From positions 26,203 to 90,202 of the forward strand of contig CAUSEC010000025.1 of NCBI GenBank assembly GCA_963530515.1: DNA of 64,000 nt, read 5' to 3'. Below are positions 27,706-40,811 of the stretch, in pieces (position 1 is the first letter of the stretch; every line of letters begins with the position of its first letter). The notes beneath the pieces are model-generated. The model saw nothing but the letters and a program-made list of their open reading frames with translations. It did no database searches and had not been told where the DNA came from. This DNA comes from CBFFRJ01 sp963530515. Its GTDB lineage: Bacteria; Pseudomonadota; Gammaproteobacteria; Enterobacterales; Enterobacteriaceae. The translations under genes and the position numbers were made by a program.

Positions 27706-29878
27706 GAATTTGTCCCTTCTTCAGCGCATTCATCACACTCTCTTTCGGGCCGTCGGCGATGATTTTGCCGTTATCGACAATGATCAGACGGTCAACCAGA
27801 GACAGCAGGGACGCACGGTGGGTGACCATCAGCAGCGTCTTGTTGGCGATAACCGGTGCCAGCGCTTTCTTGATCAAATCTTCGCTGGTGTTATCCATCG
27901 AGCTGGTGGGTTCATCCATCAACAACACGGGCGGATCGAGCAGCAGCGCGCGCGCCAGGGTCACCGCCTGCCGCTGCCCGCCGGAGAGGCTCAACCCACG
28001 CTCGCCCACCTGCATGTTGTAACCAGAAGGATGACGACGGGCAAACTCGTGCACCCCGGTCAGGGTGGCAACCCGCAGCATGGTTTCATCGTCAACGAAG
28101 CTTGCGCCCACGAGGAGGTTTTCCCGCAGCGTTCCGTTGAACAAGTGAATATCCTGTGGCGCATAGCCGATGTTATGCCGCAGGTCGTGAACATCAATCT
28201 GACGCACATCAATGCCGTCAATCAGCACGCTGCCGCTGTCAGGCTGGTAAAAGCCCACCAGCAGTTTAGCCAGCGAGCTTTTCCCGGAGCCGCTGCGCCC
28301 GATAATCCCCACCTTCTCGCCCGGCTGAATAGTCAACGACACGTTGCTGAGCGAGGCATACTGATTGCCGGGATAGATAAAGGTCACATCACGCAGCTCA
28401 ATCGCCCCCGAAAGGGTCTCGCGCTTAAGCGGCACTTCGCCGTCTTCCACTTCCTGCTCCAGCCCCATCATTCTGTCGATGGTGGATTTGGTCATCCGCG
28501 CACGCTGGTAACGGGTGATCAGGCTGCATAGCTGACCGATGGGCATCATGGCGCGGCGGTGCAGCAGGTAGCAGGCAATCAGCCCGCCCATACTCAGGTT
28601 GCCGCCGATAATGATGTACACCCCGGCGACGATGATCGCCACGCCGCTGGCCTGTTGCAGCCAGGCGGTGAAGTTGACCGCCACGTAGGAGAGCGATTTG
28701 ACCCGCAGTTCCAGCTTACTGAGCTGGCTGGTCAGGTGCTCCCATTGATACTGACGCTCGCTCTGGGCGTTATTGATTTTGATGGCATCAAGGCCGGTCA
28801 GCGTTTCCACTAACATGGCCTGCCGCTCGTTAGATAACTGATAGGTTTTTTGCACTCGCGACATCAGCGGACGCTGGATAAGCCAGCTCACCAGCAGCGC
28901 CAGCGGGTAGCAAAGTACGGGGATCAGCACCAGCGGGCCGCCGATCACACCAATCACCAGCAGGATCAGCAGCGTAAACGGAAAGTCGATAAAAGCCGTC
29001 AGCGTCAGCGACGAAAGGAAGTCGCGAATCGACTGGAACTCCTGGAAGTTCTGCGCAAAGCTGCCCACCCGTTTCGGGCGCAGCTTCATCTTCATGCCCA
29101 GCAGCCGTTCGAAAAGCGCGGAGGAAACCACCAGATCGGTCTTTTTTCCCGCCAGATCGAGGCAAATACCGCGCAGGATCTTCAATACAAAATCGAACAG
29201 AAAAGCAATGCTCACGCCAATGGCCAGCACCCACAGCGTGGCGGTCGCCTGGTTGGGCACCACGCGGTCGTAGACGTTCATCACAAACAGCGGCGCACTG
29301 AGAGCGACCAGATTAACGAGGAAACTGGCCACGACGGCATCGAGGTAGAGGAATTTCGACAGTTTCAGCGTGTCCTGGAACCACGCGGTGGTGCGCGGTA
29401 GGGTCGCCGTTGGCTGGGCATCAAACTCATGCTCAGGGGAAATAAAAATCGCCCCGCCGCTGTAATGCTCCGCGAGTGCTTCCCGCGACAAGGTGATTTC
29501 GCCGCCTTCGGTTTCGCTCGGCAACAAACGCGCCTGCTGCTGGTCATCCCAGCCCACCAGCACCGCAGCCTGATTGTTTTTCAACAGCAGGATGGCAGGC
29601 AGCGACAGCGCCGTGATATTTTCCAGCTCACGCTGCACCATCCGCGCTTTCAGTCCGGCACGCCCGGCGGCACGCGGGAAAGCATCCAGTGTTAACGAGT
29701 GGGATTCCAGCGGCAGCCCGGTTGTCAGAACGGTGCGGCTGGTGGCGATGTTGTGCAATTTACAGATGATCATCAGTGCATCCAGCAACGGATCATCATG
29801 ACGTTGCCGGGGATCCTGCCTGTCTGCCGCCTGCGGGGAAGCGTCGACGGTTTCAGGCGTGCCAATATCAGGCGTCAT
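27692..29878 (-). CDS. lapB: LapB-like type I secretion ABC permease/ATPase (lap exporter)
   Basis: The 728-residue protein has an N-terminal C39-like domain (about 28-150) apparently without peptidase activity, an ABC exporter membrane domain (about 175-450, with SAPLFVMNVYDRVVPNQATATLWVLA), and an ATPase domain with Walker A GRSGSGKSS, signature LSLSGGQRQ and Walker B VLLMDEPTSSMD. This matches LapB/RtxB-type exporters, which move very large adhesins without leader cleavage. It lies 102 bp after the TolC-like gene and overlaps lapC. The adhesin encoded upstream is the expected cargo. Confidence 0.94.
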   Translation of the reverse strand: MTPDIGTPETVDASPQAADRQDPRQRHDDPLLDALMIICKLHNIATSRTVLTTGLPLESHSLTLDAFPRAAGRAGLKARMVQRELENITALSLPAILLLKNNQAAVLVGWDDQQQARLLPSETEGGEITLSREALAEHYSGGAIFISPEHEFDAQPTATLPRTTAWFQDTLKLSKFLYLDAVVASFLVNLVALSAPLFVMNVYDRVVPNQATATLWVLAIGVSIAFLFDFVLKILRGICLDLAGKKTDLVVSSALFERLLGMKMKLRPKRVGSFAQNFQEFQSIRDFLSSLTLTAFIDFPFTLLILLVIGVIGGPLVLIPVLCYPLALLVSWLIQRPLMSRVQKTYQLSNERQAMLVETLTGLDAIKINNAQSERQYQWEHLTSQLSKLELRVKSLSYVAVNFTAWLQQASGVAIIVAGVYIIIGGNLSMGGLIACYLLHRRAMMPIGQLCSLITRYQRARMTKSTIDRMMGLEQEVEDGEVPLKRETLSGAIELRDVTFIYPGNQYASLSNVSLTIQPGEKVGIIGRSGSGKSSLAKLLVGFYQPDSGSVLIDGIDVRQIDVHDLRHNIGYAPQDIHLFNGTLRENLLVGASFVDDETMLRVATLTGVHEFARRHPSGYNMQVGERGLSLSGGQRQAVTLARALLLDPPVLLMDEPTSSMDNTSEDLIKKALAPVIANKTLLMVTHRASLLSLVDRLIIVDNGKIIADGPKESVMNALKKGQIHANR

Positions 29879-29980
29879 TCTCTGTCTCGGTGTTCTGCGA
29901 ACGCGTGTCGCAGTTAAAAAAATAGAGGGTTACTGCCGGTTATGATGCCGGAAATAACCCCGTCAGCCTTCACTACTGTC

Positions 29981-31330
29981 TTACTTTAATTCTGGCAATT
30001 CAACCTGGGTGCGCTGAGCACTGTCGAGCGGCTCGGCGGCGGAAGGTGCCTGAATATTCATGCTTTTCAGCAACTCACCGGTACGGGCGTTAATGCGGTA
30101 AGAGGTAAACATATCCACAAACAGCAGTTCGACGTAGCGACGCTGGGCACTGAACACTTCGTTTTCACTGTCGAGCATATCGAGCAAGGTACGGTCACCC
30201 AGGTTGAACTGCTCCTGGTAAGCGCTGCGAACCGTGACGCTGCGATCGGCATATTCTTTGGCGATCGGCACCTGCTGTGCGGCGTTATTACGCGCGTTCC
30301 AGGCCAGACGCAGCTCTTCGTTTAACTGGCGCAGGGCGTTGTTTTTGACATCCTGCGCTTCCTGCATTTTGTAGGCATAGGAGGTCAGTGTGGCCTGATC
30401 GCTCCCGCCGTTGTACAGGTTGTAGCGCATACGCACCATCGCCTGCCACTCCTGGTTGTGCCCGCGCGTGCCGTCGATATTGTTATCCATCGTGCGACCG
30501 ACTTCGACGTTAACATTCGGGTAGAAGCGCGATTTTGCCGCCTCATACTGCTGGCGAGTGGCTTCCACGTCGGCATCAGCCTGTTTGAGCAGCGGACTGT
30601 TGGTCAGCATCACTGAACGTGCAGCGGCCAGTGAGTCCGGGACGGCAATCTTGCCAGGCATGATGAGTGTGTCCGGTTCTTTGCCGGTGACGCTCTCATA
30701 GTTGGCGCGGGAATCTTCAAGATTGGTTTGCTCGGTAATCAGGTTATTGCGCGCCTGCGCCAGACGGGCTTCTGCCTGGTCGTAATCCGCCTGGCGGCCC
30801 ACGCCCTGGGTGGTGCGCAGCTTGATCTGGTCGAACACGCGTTCGTGATTTTTCAGGTTATCTTCCGCAAGCTTAACCATTTGCTCGCGCATTAAGACGT
30901 CAAGGTAGCTCTGGATGGTCTGTAATGCAGTGGTTTCACTGGTGTTCAGTACCGTAAAAGCGCGGGAATTGACCGTCGCTTTCTGCCGTGCCACTTCGCT
31001 GCTGGTGGCGAAACCGTTAAACACGTTCTGCGTGAGGTTGATGGCGGATTCGCTGCGGTTCAGGTTGCGCTGATGATCGCCTGCCGCACGGGTGGTGGCG
31101 TTATCGGTTTGCTCCCAGCCGGTACCGGCGGTGAGATCCAGCGACGGTAAATAGCCCCCTTTCGCAGCCCGAAGATCCTGATCCGCAGAATAACGGCTGT
31201 TCGCCGACGCATTCACCTGCGGGTGCCATAACAGGCCATCTTTCACTGCCTGTTCCAGGGTCGTTGCCTGGCTTTGTGTCGCGCACAGCGTCAGCGCTGC
31301 GCCCATCATTAACTGGCTACCAAATTTCAT
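29981..31330 (-). CDS. lapE: LapE-like TolC-family outer-membrane channel
   Basis: The 449-residue protein starts with a signal peptide (QLMMGAALTLCATQSQA) and has two OEP repeats characteristic of type I TolC proteins: LEQAVKDGLLWHPQVNASANSR, NLTQNVFNGFATSSEV, then LYNGGSDQATLTSYAYKMQEAQ and FNLGDRTLLDMLDSENEVFSAQRRYVELLF. The start at 31330 has AAGGATGACAGA before it; a longer frame to 31411 would bury the signal peptide. It should be the outer-membrane channel for the lap adhesin. Because the TolC-like gene of operon 1 is frameshifted, this intact copy could also serve that exporter. Confidence 0.93.
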   Translation of the reverse strand: MKFGSQLMMGAALTLCATQSQATTLEQAVKDGLLWHPQVNASANSRYSADQDLRAAKGGYLPSLDLTAGTGWEQTDNATTRAAGDHQRNLNRSESAINLTQNVFNGFATSSEVARQKATVNSRAFTVLNTSETTALQTIQSYLDVLMREQMVKLAEDNLKNHERVFDQIKLRTTQGVGRQADYDQAEARLAQARNNLITEQTNLEDSRANYESVTGKEPDTLIMPGKIAVPDSLAAARSVMLTNSPLLKQADADVEATRQQYEAAKSRFYPNVNVEVGRTMDNNIDGTRGHNQEWQAMVRMRYNLYNGGSDQATLTSYAYKMQEAQDVKNNALRQLNEELRLAWNARNNAAQQVPIAKEYADRSVTVRSAYQEQFNLGDRTLLDMLDSENEVFSAQRRYVELLFVDMFTSYRINARTGELLKSMNIQAPSAAEPLDSAQRTQVELPELK

Positions 31331-31473
31331 TCTGTCATCCTTTCCGTCATGTCCCCGGTGAGGGTCAACCTTCACCGGCGAAAATGCCACGAGACCCAAA
31401 AATAAATGCATCCTGGCGATTTTGTTTTCGGACGAGGTCCTTCGTCCGATTTGAATTCACATCGAGAGAGTTA

Positions 31474-31504
31474 CCGCGCAGCGCCCCGGCAGGGCACTGC
31501 GCGG
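31474..31504 (-). terminator. GC-rich hairpin between adhesin and lapE genes
   Basis: CCGCGCAG (31474-31481) pairs with CTGCGCGG (31497-31504), extended inwards by GCCC/GGGC around a CGGCA loop. It begins eight bases after the adhesin stop and has no T-run behind it in the minus direction. It may act as an attenuator or RNA stabiliser that lets the adhesin be made in excess of its exporter. Confidence 0.6.
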
Positions 31505-31511
31505 CAGGCTA

Positions 31512-35669
<4,158 letters not shown>

Positions 35670-35877
35670 GTGTAGTTCCCTCGTTCTTGTTCTCGCCTAA
35701 TCCATCCATAGTTCCGGCATAGAATGTTAAAAGAGAATTTAATTAGAATGATTAATACAACACGTAACAAAAGTGACTAAAGCACGTTTCGGCAGAGCAT
35801 TTATTGATGCCGCTTCGCTTAAAGTGCTTATATTAATAGATGGCGCGCATGAATAGTAGTGTGGAAAGGGTGTTTGA
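35670..35877 (-). promoter_or_regulatory. Upstream region of the Asp-Ser/Asp-Ala adhesin gene
   Basis: This AT-rich stretch between the terminator at 35878-35905 and the adhesin ATG holds no gene. Since the preceding gene ends in a strong terminator, the adhesin probably has its own promoter here. I could not choose a single -10/-35 pair with confidence. Confidence 0.5.
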
Positions 35878-35905
35878 ATAAAAAAAAGGGCTTTGTCAAG
35901 AGCCC
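35878..35905 (-). terminator. Rho-independent terminator after the small lap-cluster gene
   Basis: Read on the minus strand, GGGCT (35905-35901) and AGCCC (35892-35888) pair around an eight-base loop and are followed by a run of T (35887-35878). It lies about 45 bp past the small gene and separates the lapG-lapD unit from the adhesin gene. Confidence 0.8.
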
Positions 35906-35947
35906 CTCAACAGTACATCATATATACTGACGAAAAATTATAATTAT

Positions 35948-36289
35948 CTAGATAATGACATCGTCGTCATCAGGAATTAATCCTTCCAGACCACTTAATG
36001 AACGGCGCGCCTGGGCACGATTGGTCAGTTTATTTTGTGCGACCAGAGGCAAATCAGTAATACTAATGACACCTTTACTCATCAGAACCTCAATAAGATC
36101 CTCAAGTACACGGACCATATCCAGGTCACTCTGCCGAAGTTGCAGCAGCGATGCTTCACGAATTTCCCGCAGCCGAACCCACTCGTCTATCTCAGGGGTA
36201 CAGATATCATTCTGTTCGGTCATTGTACGAAAGGGAGCCATTTCAACCTGAATAATGCGTCCCTGTGCATCACGCTCTATGTAATACAT
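35948..36289 (-). CDS. Small conserved protein of lap-type clusters, function unknown
   Basis: The 113-residue product begins MYYIERDAQGRIIQVEMAPF and ends in an acidic tail (PDDDDVII). It has no signal peptide or membrane segment; the middle (EIDEWVRLREIREASLLQLRQSDLDMVRVLEDLIEVLMSKG) should be helical. Proteins like this occur beside lapD/lapG-type genes and are sometimes mislabelled as a tryptophan synthase beta subunit; I see no catalytic motif. Of three close ATGs (36298, 36295, 36289) the last has AAGG at proper spacing. It follows lapD by 26 bp, so it is probably co-transcribed with lapG and lapD and may link c-di-GMP signalling to the adhesin. Confidence 0.8.
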   Translation of the reverse strand: MYYIERDAQGRIIQVEMAPFRTMTEQNDICTPEIDEWVRLREIREASLLQLRQSDLDMVRVLEDLIEVLMSKGVISITDLPLVAQNKLTNRAQARRSLSGLEGLIPDDDDVII

Positions 36290-36315
36290 ATTCATCATCC
36301 TTTAAATAGGAGTGG

Positions 36316-38262
36316 TTAATTTTTAACCAGCGTACTGGCATCCGCAAAATAGCGCCCCATTGCACCGTGTAAGCCAATTTTTTCAAGAATGGCTAATTCT
36401 CCTGCCGTTTCGACGCGTTCCGCAATTAAGGGCAGATTAATTTGCCGGGTGGCCCAATAAATGGCCTCAATAAACAGTTTTTTATCTTCTTCGCTATCAA
36501 TATTGCGAATATAACTGCCATCGACTTTAATCCAGGCAAGACCCCATTGCGGTAAATTTCCGATAAGGTGGAATCGGCCACCAAAGTGCTGAATGCCAAG
36601 GCGACAGCCCAGTTCTTTAAGCCGGCTGACCAGAATATTGACCCGTTCTGCATCGGGAAGCTCGTTTTCGTCCAGCTCCAGGGTCAGGCGGGACGCCAGC
36701 TGCGGCGCGTTTCTCAGGGGTTGCAGGAGCGCATTCAGACTTTGATCATCAGCCACACTCGCCCCACTGATGCTCAGCGCCAGCGGCCTGGATGATTTTT
36801 CCATCTCACTCAGCGTTTGCTGCAACATCACGATATCCATACGACGGCTCAGATCGAGGCGATGGATCCACGGCATAAAGCGCCCGGCGGGCACCAGCTC
36901 GCCGCTCTGGGTTCGGATACGGGCAAGGATCTTGTGGTGCAGGACGACATGCGCGTTGTTGCACTGGTAGACCGGCTGCGAAAACAGCTCGAAAGCGCCG
37001 TTGGTCAGCACCGCATCAAGACGGGTGTACCAGCTGTGGTGATCTTCTTCGCTGTCGCTCGCCGACGCGGTGTCCTGACTGGCAAAAATACGCATCTCGG
37101 TTTCTGCCATCGCCAGTGCCTGGTCCGCCTGCATCAGAACGGTTTGCGGTTTGTCTCCAACGTGGAAGGGGACCAGCGAGAAATGGGCGATTGGGCTAAC
37201 GTCGCTCATGCCCGTTTCCGCCAGCGCTTTGAGCTGCGTGCTGAGGGTGTTGCTCAGGTTTTCCAGCTCCTGCGACAGGATCTGTGGCGCAATAATGGCG
37301 AATTCCCCGCCGCGCACACGGGCCAAAAAGCCTTCGTACTGGAAATAGTGGCTTTGTAAGCCGGTGAGAATATCTGCCACTGCGGTCAGTAGCTGGTCCG
37401 TTTTTGCTCCCCCCAGACGCTGGTTCATGCCCATCAGATCTTGCACACGCAGCAGCAGCAGGTGGCCTGAGGCATTCTCTTCATCGCTCAAACGAGACTG
37501 CAAGTGCATATCAAAGGCACGGCGATTGTGTAAACCCGTCAGGCTATCGTGGTAGGCCTCCTGGCGTAACGATTCGCTGCGCTGCGCCTGCTCGCTGAAC
37601 AACACTTTAAGCTGCGTGACCATCAGGTTAGTCGCCTCAACCACGCGGCGCAGTTCAGGGGTTTTCGGCAGCGCCGAGACGTTCCGGAATTCGCGGCGAC
37701 AAATCGCCATGGCCTGGCCCACAATATAGTTAAGCGGCCTCAGGAGGCGACGCAGCAATAATGTCACCCCCAGGACGCACAGCAGGCTACAGCCGGTGAG
37801 CCACAAAAAGCTGGCGACCATGCTGTCCCACAAACGCGCCAGCGCAAACATCGGGTGACTCACCACTTCCACGCGGGCCACCTGCGTCCAGCCGCGCATC
37901 ACAATGGCGTCACCTTCTCCAGGGCTGAGATTCACCAGTCTCACAAACCACTGCGGAACACGGGCACTTTGCGGAATATCGCTGCGCTCAATCAGGGGTT
38001 TATTGGTATTAATGTCCACCACCCGAATACGGTAGAAATAACCGCTGTCGAAGATGGAATTCACCATCAGCTCGGTCATCGTCGGATCGTCAATATTCGT
38101 GGTCAGCGATAAACCCAATGCCGTCGCCGCATCCTGCGCATGGGCGCTGAGCTGGTTGCGATACTGGTCTCGCGAACTTTCCAGGGTCACAAAAAAATTG
38201 CCGCAGAAAATGACGAGCGTAAATAAACAGATGCCGATCAATAGCTGCTTATAAAGAGACAT
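36316..38262 (-). CDS. lapD: LapD-like inner-membrane c-di-GMP receptor (degenerate GGDEF-EAL)
   Basis: The 648-residue protein has TM1 (about 5-25), a periplasmic LapD/MoxY domain (26-145), TM2 (about 150-170), a HAMP segment (to about 225), a GGDEF domain (235-395) and an EAL domain (410-640). Both active sites are degenerate: RGGEF at 317-321 and KIL at 444-446 in place of EAL, as in Pseudomonas LapD, which binds c-di-GMP without making or cleaving it. When bound, LapD sequesters LapG in the periplasm and protects the adhesin. The ATG at 38262 has AGGA seven bases upstream; a GTG two codons earlier is the alternative. lapG ends nine bases upstream, consistent with one operon. Confidence 0.94.
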   Translation of the reverse strand: MSLYKQLLIGICLFTLVIFCGNFFVTLESSRDQYRNQLSAHAQDAATALGLSLTTNIDDPTMTELMVNSIFDSGYFYRIRVVDINTNKPLIERSDIPQSARVPQWFVRLVNLSPGEGDAIVMRGWTQVARVEVVSHPMFALARLWDSMVASFLWLTGCSLLCVLGVTLLLRRLLRPLNYIVGQAMAICRREFRNVSALPKTPELRRVVEATNLMVTQLKVLFSEQAQRSESLRQEAYHDSLTGLHNRRAFDMHLQSRLSDEENASGHLLLLRVQDLMGMNQRLGGAKTDQLLTAVADILTGLQSHYFQYEGFLARVRGGEFAIIAPQILSQELENLSNTLSTQLKALAETGMSDVSPIAHFSLVPFHVGDKPQTVLMQADQALAMAETEMRIFASQDTASASDSEEDHHSWYTRLDAVLTNGAFELFSQPVYQCNNAHVVLHHKILARIRTQSGELVPAGRFMPWIHRLDLSRRMDIVMLQQTLSEMEKSSRPLALSISGASVADDQSLNALLQPLRNAPQLASRLTLELDENELPDAERVNILVSRLKELGCRLGIQHFGGRFHLIGNLPQWGLAWIKVDGSYIRNIDSEEDKKLFIEAIYWATRQINLPLIAERVETAGELAILEKIGLHGAMGRYFADASTLVKN

Positions 38263-38271
38263 GTCCACATC

Positions 38272-38973
38272 CTATTCATTAATTACAAATCCTTCTGCAC
38301 GCATTTTGGTGAGAAGATCCTGCCAGCGCGAGAGTCGTTTGCTGTCACCCACGCGTTTATTACCTCCGGTTTGCGGCAACCACAGCCCTTCACCATTAAA
38401 GGCGTAAACCGGGAGCAGGTCGGTACGCTGTGTCGCAGGCAAGATGGCCGTTTTTAAATTATCCAGTACCAGTGGAATAGCATCAGGCGTGGCATACCAG
38501 GTCACGACCATGTGCGCCTGATTAAGCTGCAACGCTTTAACGTAAGTAATGCGCAACTGGTTAGCAGGCACACCCATTTCGCGCAGGGTGAAATATTTCG
38601 CCAGCGCAAAATCTTCGCAATCACCTGCCCCTTTGCGTAAAAATTCTATCGGTGTTGCCCAATAATCCTGCTGTTTCCAGACGACAATATCATCCTTAAA
38701 AGCCATTCTGCTGTTAAAAAACCGGTTCACCAGATTTAATTTTTCCTGGATGTTGCCCGGTGGGGGGCTTTTAAGCAAGGCTGCCCACTCATCAATGCGC
38801 TGTCTGGCGGCGGGTGTTGCCGGGCCATATAACTTTTCGGTACGAATGCTAATGGCATTGAAATCCCACCCTGCCCCAAGCCCGGGAGAAATAACCAGCA
38901 GCAGCACCAGCCAAAACGATAACCAGCGCTGGCACGTCGCAGAGAGGCAGAAAGGAGAAAGTCGCCGGGTCAT
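38272..38973 (-). CDS. lapG: LapG-like periplasmic cysteine protease
   Basis: The 233-residue protein has an N-terminal export signal (LSFWLVLLLVISPGLGAG) and a transglutaminase-like protease domain. The catalytic triad is visible as Cys119 (GAGDCEDFALAKYFTLREMG), His154 (NQAHMVVTW) and Asp171 (PLVLDNL), with the Cys-His-Asp spacing of LapG. In Pseudomonas, LapG cuts LapA at a TAAG/PAAG site and frees it from the cell surface; the adhesin in this cluster has TAAG at residues 103-106. It is the first gene of the lapG-lapD-small gene unit. Confidence 0.94.
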   Translation of the reverse strand: MTRRLSPFCLSATCQRWLSFWLVLLLVISPGLGAGWDFNAISIRTEKLYGPATPAARQRIDEWAALLKSPPPGNIQEKLNLVNRFFNSRMAFKDDIVVWKQQDYWATPIEFLRKGAGDCEDFALAKYFTLREMGVPANQLRITYVKALQLNQAHMVVTWYATPDAIPLVLDNLKTAILPATQRTDLLPVYAFNGEGLWLPQTGGNKRVGDSKRLSRWQDLLTKMRAEGFVINE

Positions 38974-39011
38974 GAGTCAGCCTGTCCGGGCAAAGTTGCT
39001 AACCAGTATAG

Positions 39012-40691
39012 TCAGTTGCATGGCACCGGCTCTTTAAGACTCGCCCGCTCATGCCAGCGTTTGCGATACGCGACATAACCCGAAAGATAGTGCTCAACGT
39101 CATCAATCCTCACGCGATAGCTGTGATGGCGGATAAAAAAACTGCCGACAATGCGCTGCGGGTTTTTGAAATACATCGCCAGTTCCGGCCAGAAAAAACC
39201 ATTCGCCAGATAGCGAGCGCGCGTCTCCAGAGCCTGATTGAACACATCCATATCAAAGCCGTCCAGCAGATGCCGGTGGGGTGATGTGGCAAGGCGTTCG
39301 ATCATGCGCGACGCGGCCATCATCAGCTCCAGCAGCGTGGGATAGGTGGTGATGCGCTCCTGCACGAATTCAAGGTGGTCGCGAACGTTATCAAGCCCGA
39401 ACTGGTAGTAGCGCTCATCGGGCCGGTACAGCGTCAGCTCATTCACGCAGTAGCTCAGCCAGTGATCGTGGGCCTGCCAGTGTTTTTGTTCGATGAAGTA
39501 GTCCATCGCCCGTTCCACCCTGGACAGCCACTCAGGCGCTTTCGTCAGCCCGTACAGACGCATCAGGGCGAATGCCGCTTCTCCGTCGTAATAGATAATG
39601 CGGTGTGCCGCCTTCAGCGACAAATCCCCGGCATTCAGCACATGCACAAAACCGCCGCTCTGCGGGTCTTGCATAAAACCAATGCCGTTTGCCAGCCGCG
39701 CCATTTGTTCAAGATAGCGGGGGGAGTCGGTCAGCTCAGTATATTTGGCCATCGCCAGAATACAGACAGCGTTGCCCCCCAGTTTTAGCTCATCACCGGT
39801 GTCTACCAGGAAGTCAGCATCACTGCCATCGGGCAACGTGTAAGTGCGAATAAAGGTGGTGCACAGTGAGTCAAGCGCCCGCTCGATGGCAGCAAAGTGC
39901 GCAGGCTGTTGCGTGACCTCCCAGCCTTCGAGCAGCGCATAGGTCGAACTGGCATGCCGCAGGGCGTTATAGGTGGGAATTGCCCTGTCAAAACAGGGGA
40001 ACCAGCCATAATGATAACGACCCGACGGGGTGACCTGACGCGCCAGATAATCCGTTGAAGACGCAATCATCGGTTCCAGTGCCGTCTCTTGCCATTGCGG
40101 CAACTGGCGATAACCGCTGTTGCGCCCGTCAGACTCGATGGCAAACACGTTTTCACCATCGCAAAACAGCCCGCGAGTCGTGAAACGCCACACCGTCTGG
40201 TCGGGTTGTGCGGGCCATTCCACCAGCGCACCAAAGCGACGACGGGAAAAATGGGCAAGATTTTTAGGGTTAGGCGTGGCGACGCCGATTTCACCGTTAT
40301 ATAGCAGGGCGTTAGCGGCGATTTCCTGCTCCAGCATGGCGTAGCGAAAAGCCGGGTCCAGACTCAGCCCAAAGCGGAAATAGTTACGTTTGGTTTTAGT
40401 TAAACGGGATTCGAGGTCAGCCCAGCGCAGCGCATCGACCTTATCAACCGCGTCAACGCGCAGCCAGACGGGCTGGATACCGCTCTTTTTGCGCCACTGC
40501 TGTAACGCCAGGGTTCCCTGCTGCCAGGCAAGATCAAACGTCTTGCCGCAGCCCTGCACAACATGAGCGCGGCTTTTGCCGTCAGAGACGCTAAAGAAAA
40601 GAGCCCAGGTCGGGCAGGCAGACGGTTTTGAGGCACACTCCAGCGTTTCGATAACCGGACGTGTTTGCGCAAGTAAGTGGCTGAGTGACAT
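39012..40691 (-). CDS. Uncharacterised protein, probable alpha/alpha-barrel (six-hairpin-like)
   Basis: This 559-residue protein is not one I can name. It has no signal peptide. Residues about 210-500 are a run of paired amphipathic helices (DELKLGGNAVCILAMAKYTELTDSPRYLEQMARLANGIGFM, HRIIYYDGEAAFALMRLYGLTKAPEWLSRVERAMDYFIEQKHW) of the kind found in (alpha/alpha)6 barrels such as glycosidases and sugar epimerases. The N-terminal 200 residues form a separate, mixed domain. Substrate residues cannot be assigned. AGGAG before ATG 40691 fixes the start. It diverges from the hydrolase/Mur-ligase operon across a 120-bp region with a perfect palindrome, so the two units are probably co-regulated. Confidence 0.75.
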   Translation of the reverse strand: MSLSHLLAQTRPVIETLECASKPSACPTWALFFSVSDGKSRAHVVQGCGKTFDLAWQQGTLALQQWRKKSGIQPVWLRVDAVDKVDALRWADLESRLTKTKRNYFRFGLSLDPAFRYAMLEQEIAANALLYNGEIGVATPNPKNLAHFSRRRFGALVEWPAQPDQTVWRFTTRGLFCDGENVFAIESDGRNSGYRQLPQWQETALEPMIASSTDYLARQVTPSGRYHYGWFPCFDRAIPTYNALRHASSTYALLEGWEVTQQPAHFAAIERALDSLCTTFIRTYTLPDGSDADFLVDTGDELKLGGNAVCILAMAKYTELTDSPRYLEQMARLANGIGFMQDPQSGGFVHVLNAGDLSLKAAHRIIYYDGEAAFALMRLYGLTKAPEWLSRVERAMDYFIEQKHWQAHDHWLSYCVNELTLYRPDERYYQFGLDNVRDHLEFVQERITTYPTLLELMMAASRMIERLATSPHRHLLDGFDMDVFNQALETRARYLANGFFWPELAMYFKNPQRIVGSFFIRHHSYRVRIDDVEHYLSGYVAYRKRWHERASLKEPVPCN

Positions 40692-40738
40692 GTAACTCCT
40701 TAAGTGCACCCGGGTGTTTTCAGTCCTAAAAATCCTTT

Positions 40739-40759
40739 AATCATAATAACATTATGATT
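40739..40759. promoter_or_regulatory. Perfect 9+9 bp palindrome in a divergent promoter region
   Basis: AATCATAAT (40739-40747) and its exact complement ATTATGATT (40751-40759) are separated by AAC. The site lies between the divergent starts at 40691 and 40812 and is well placed for a dimeric regulator acting on both. The regulator is unknown. Confidence 0.6.
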
Positions 40760-40811
40760 GTCTGGTTGTGTATTCTGTAGATCTATATCTTTGCCCCCCT
40801 GAGGCGATGCT

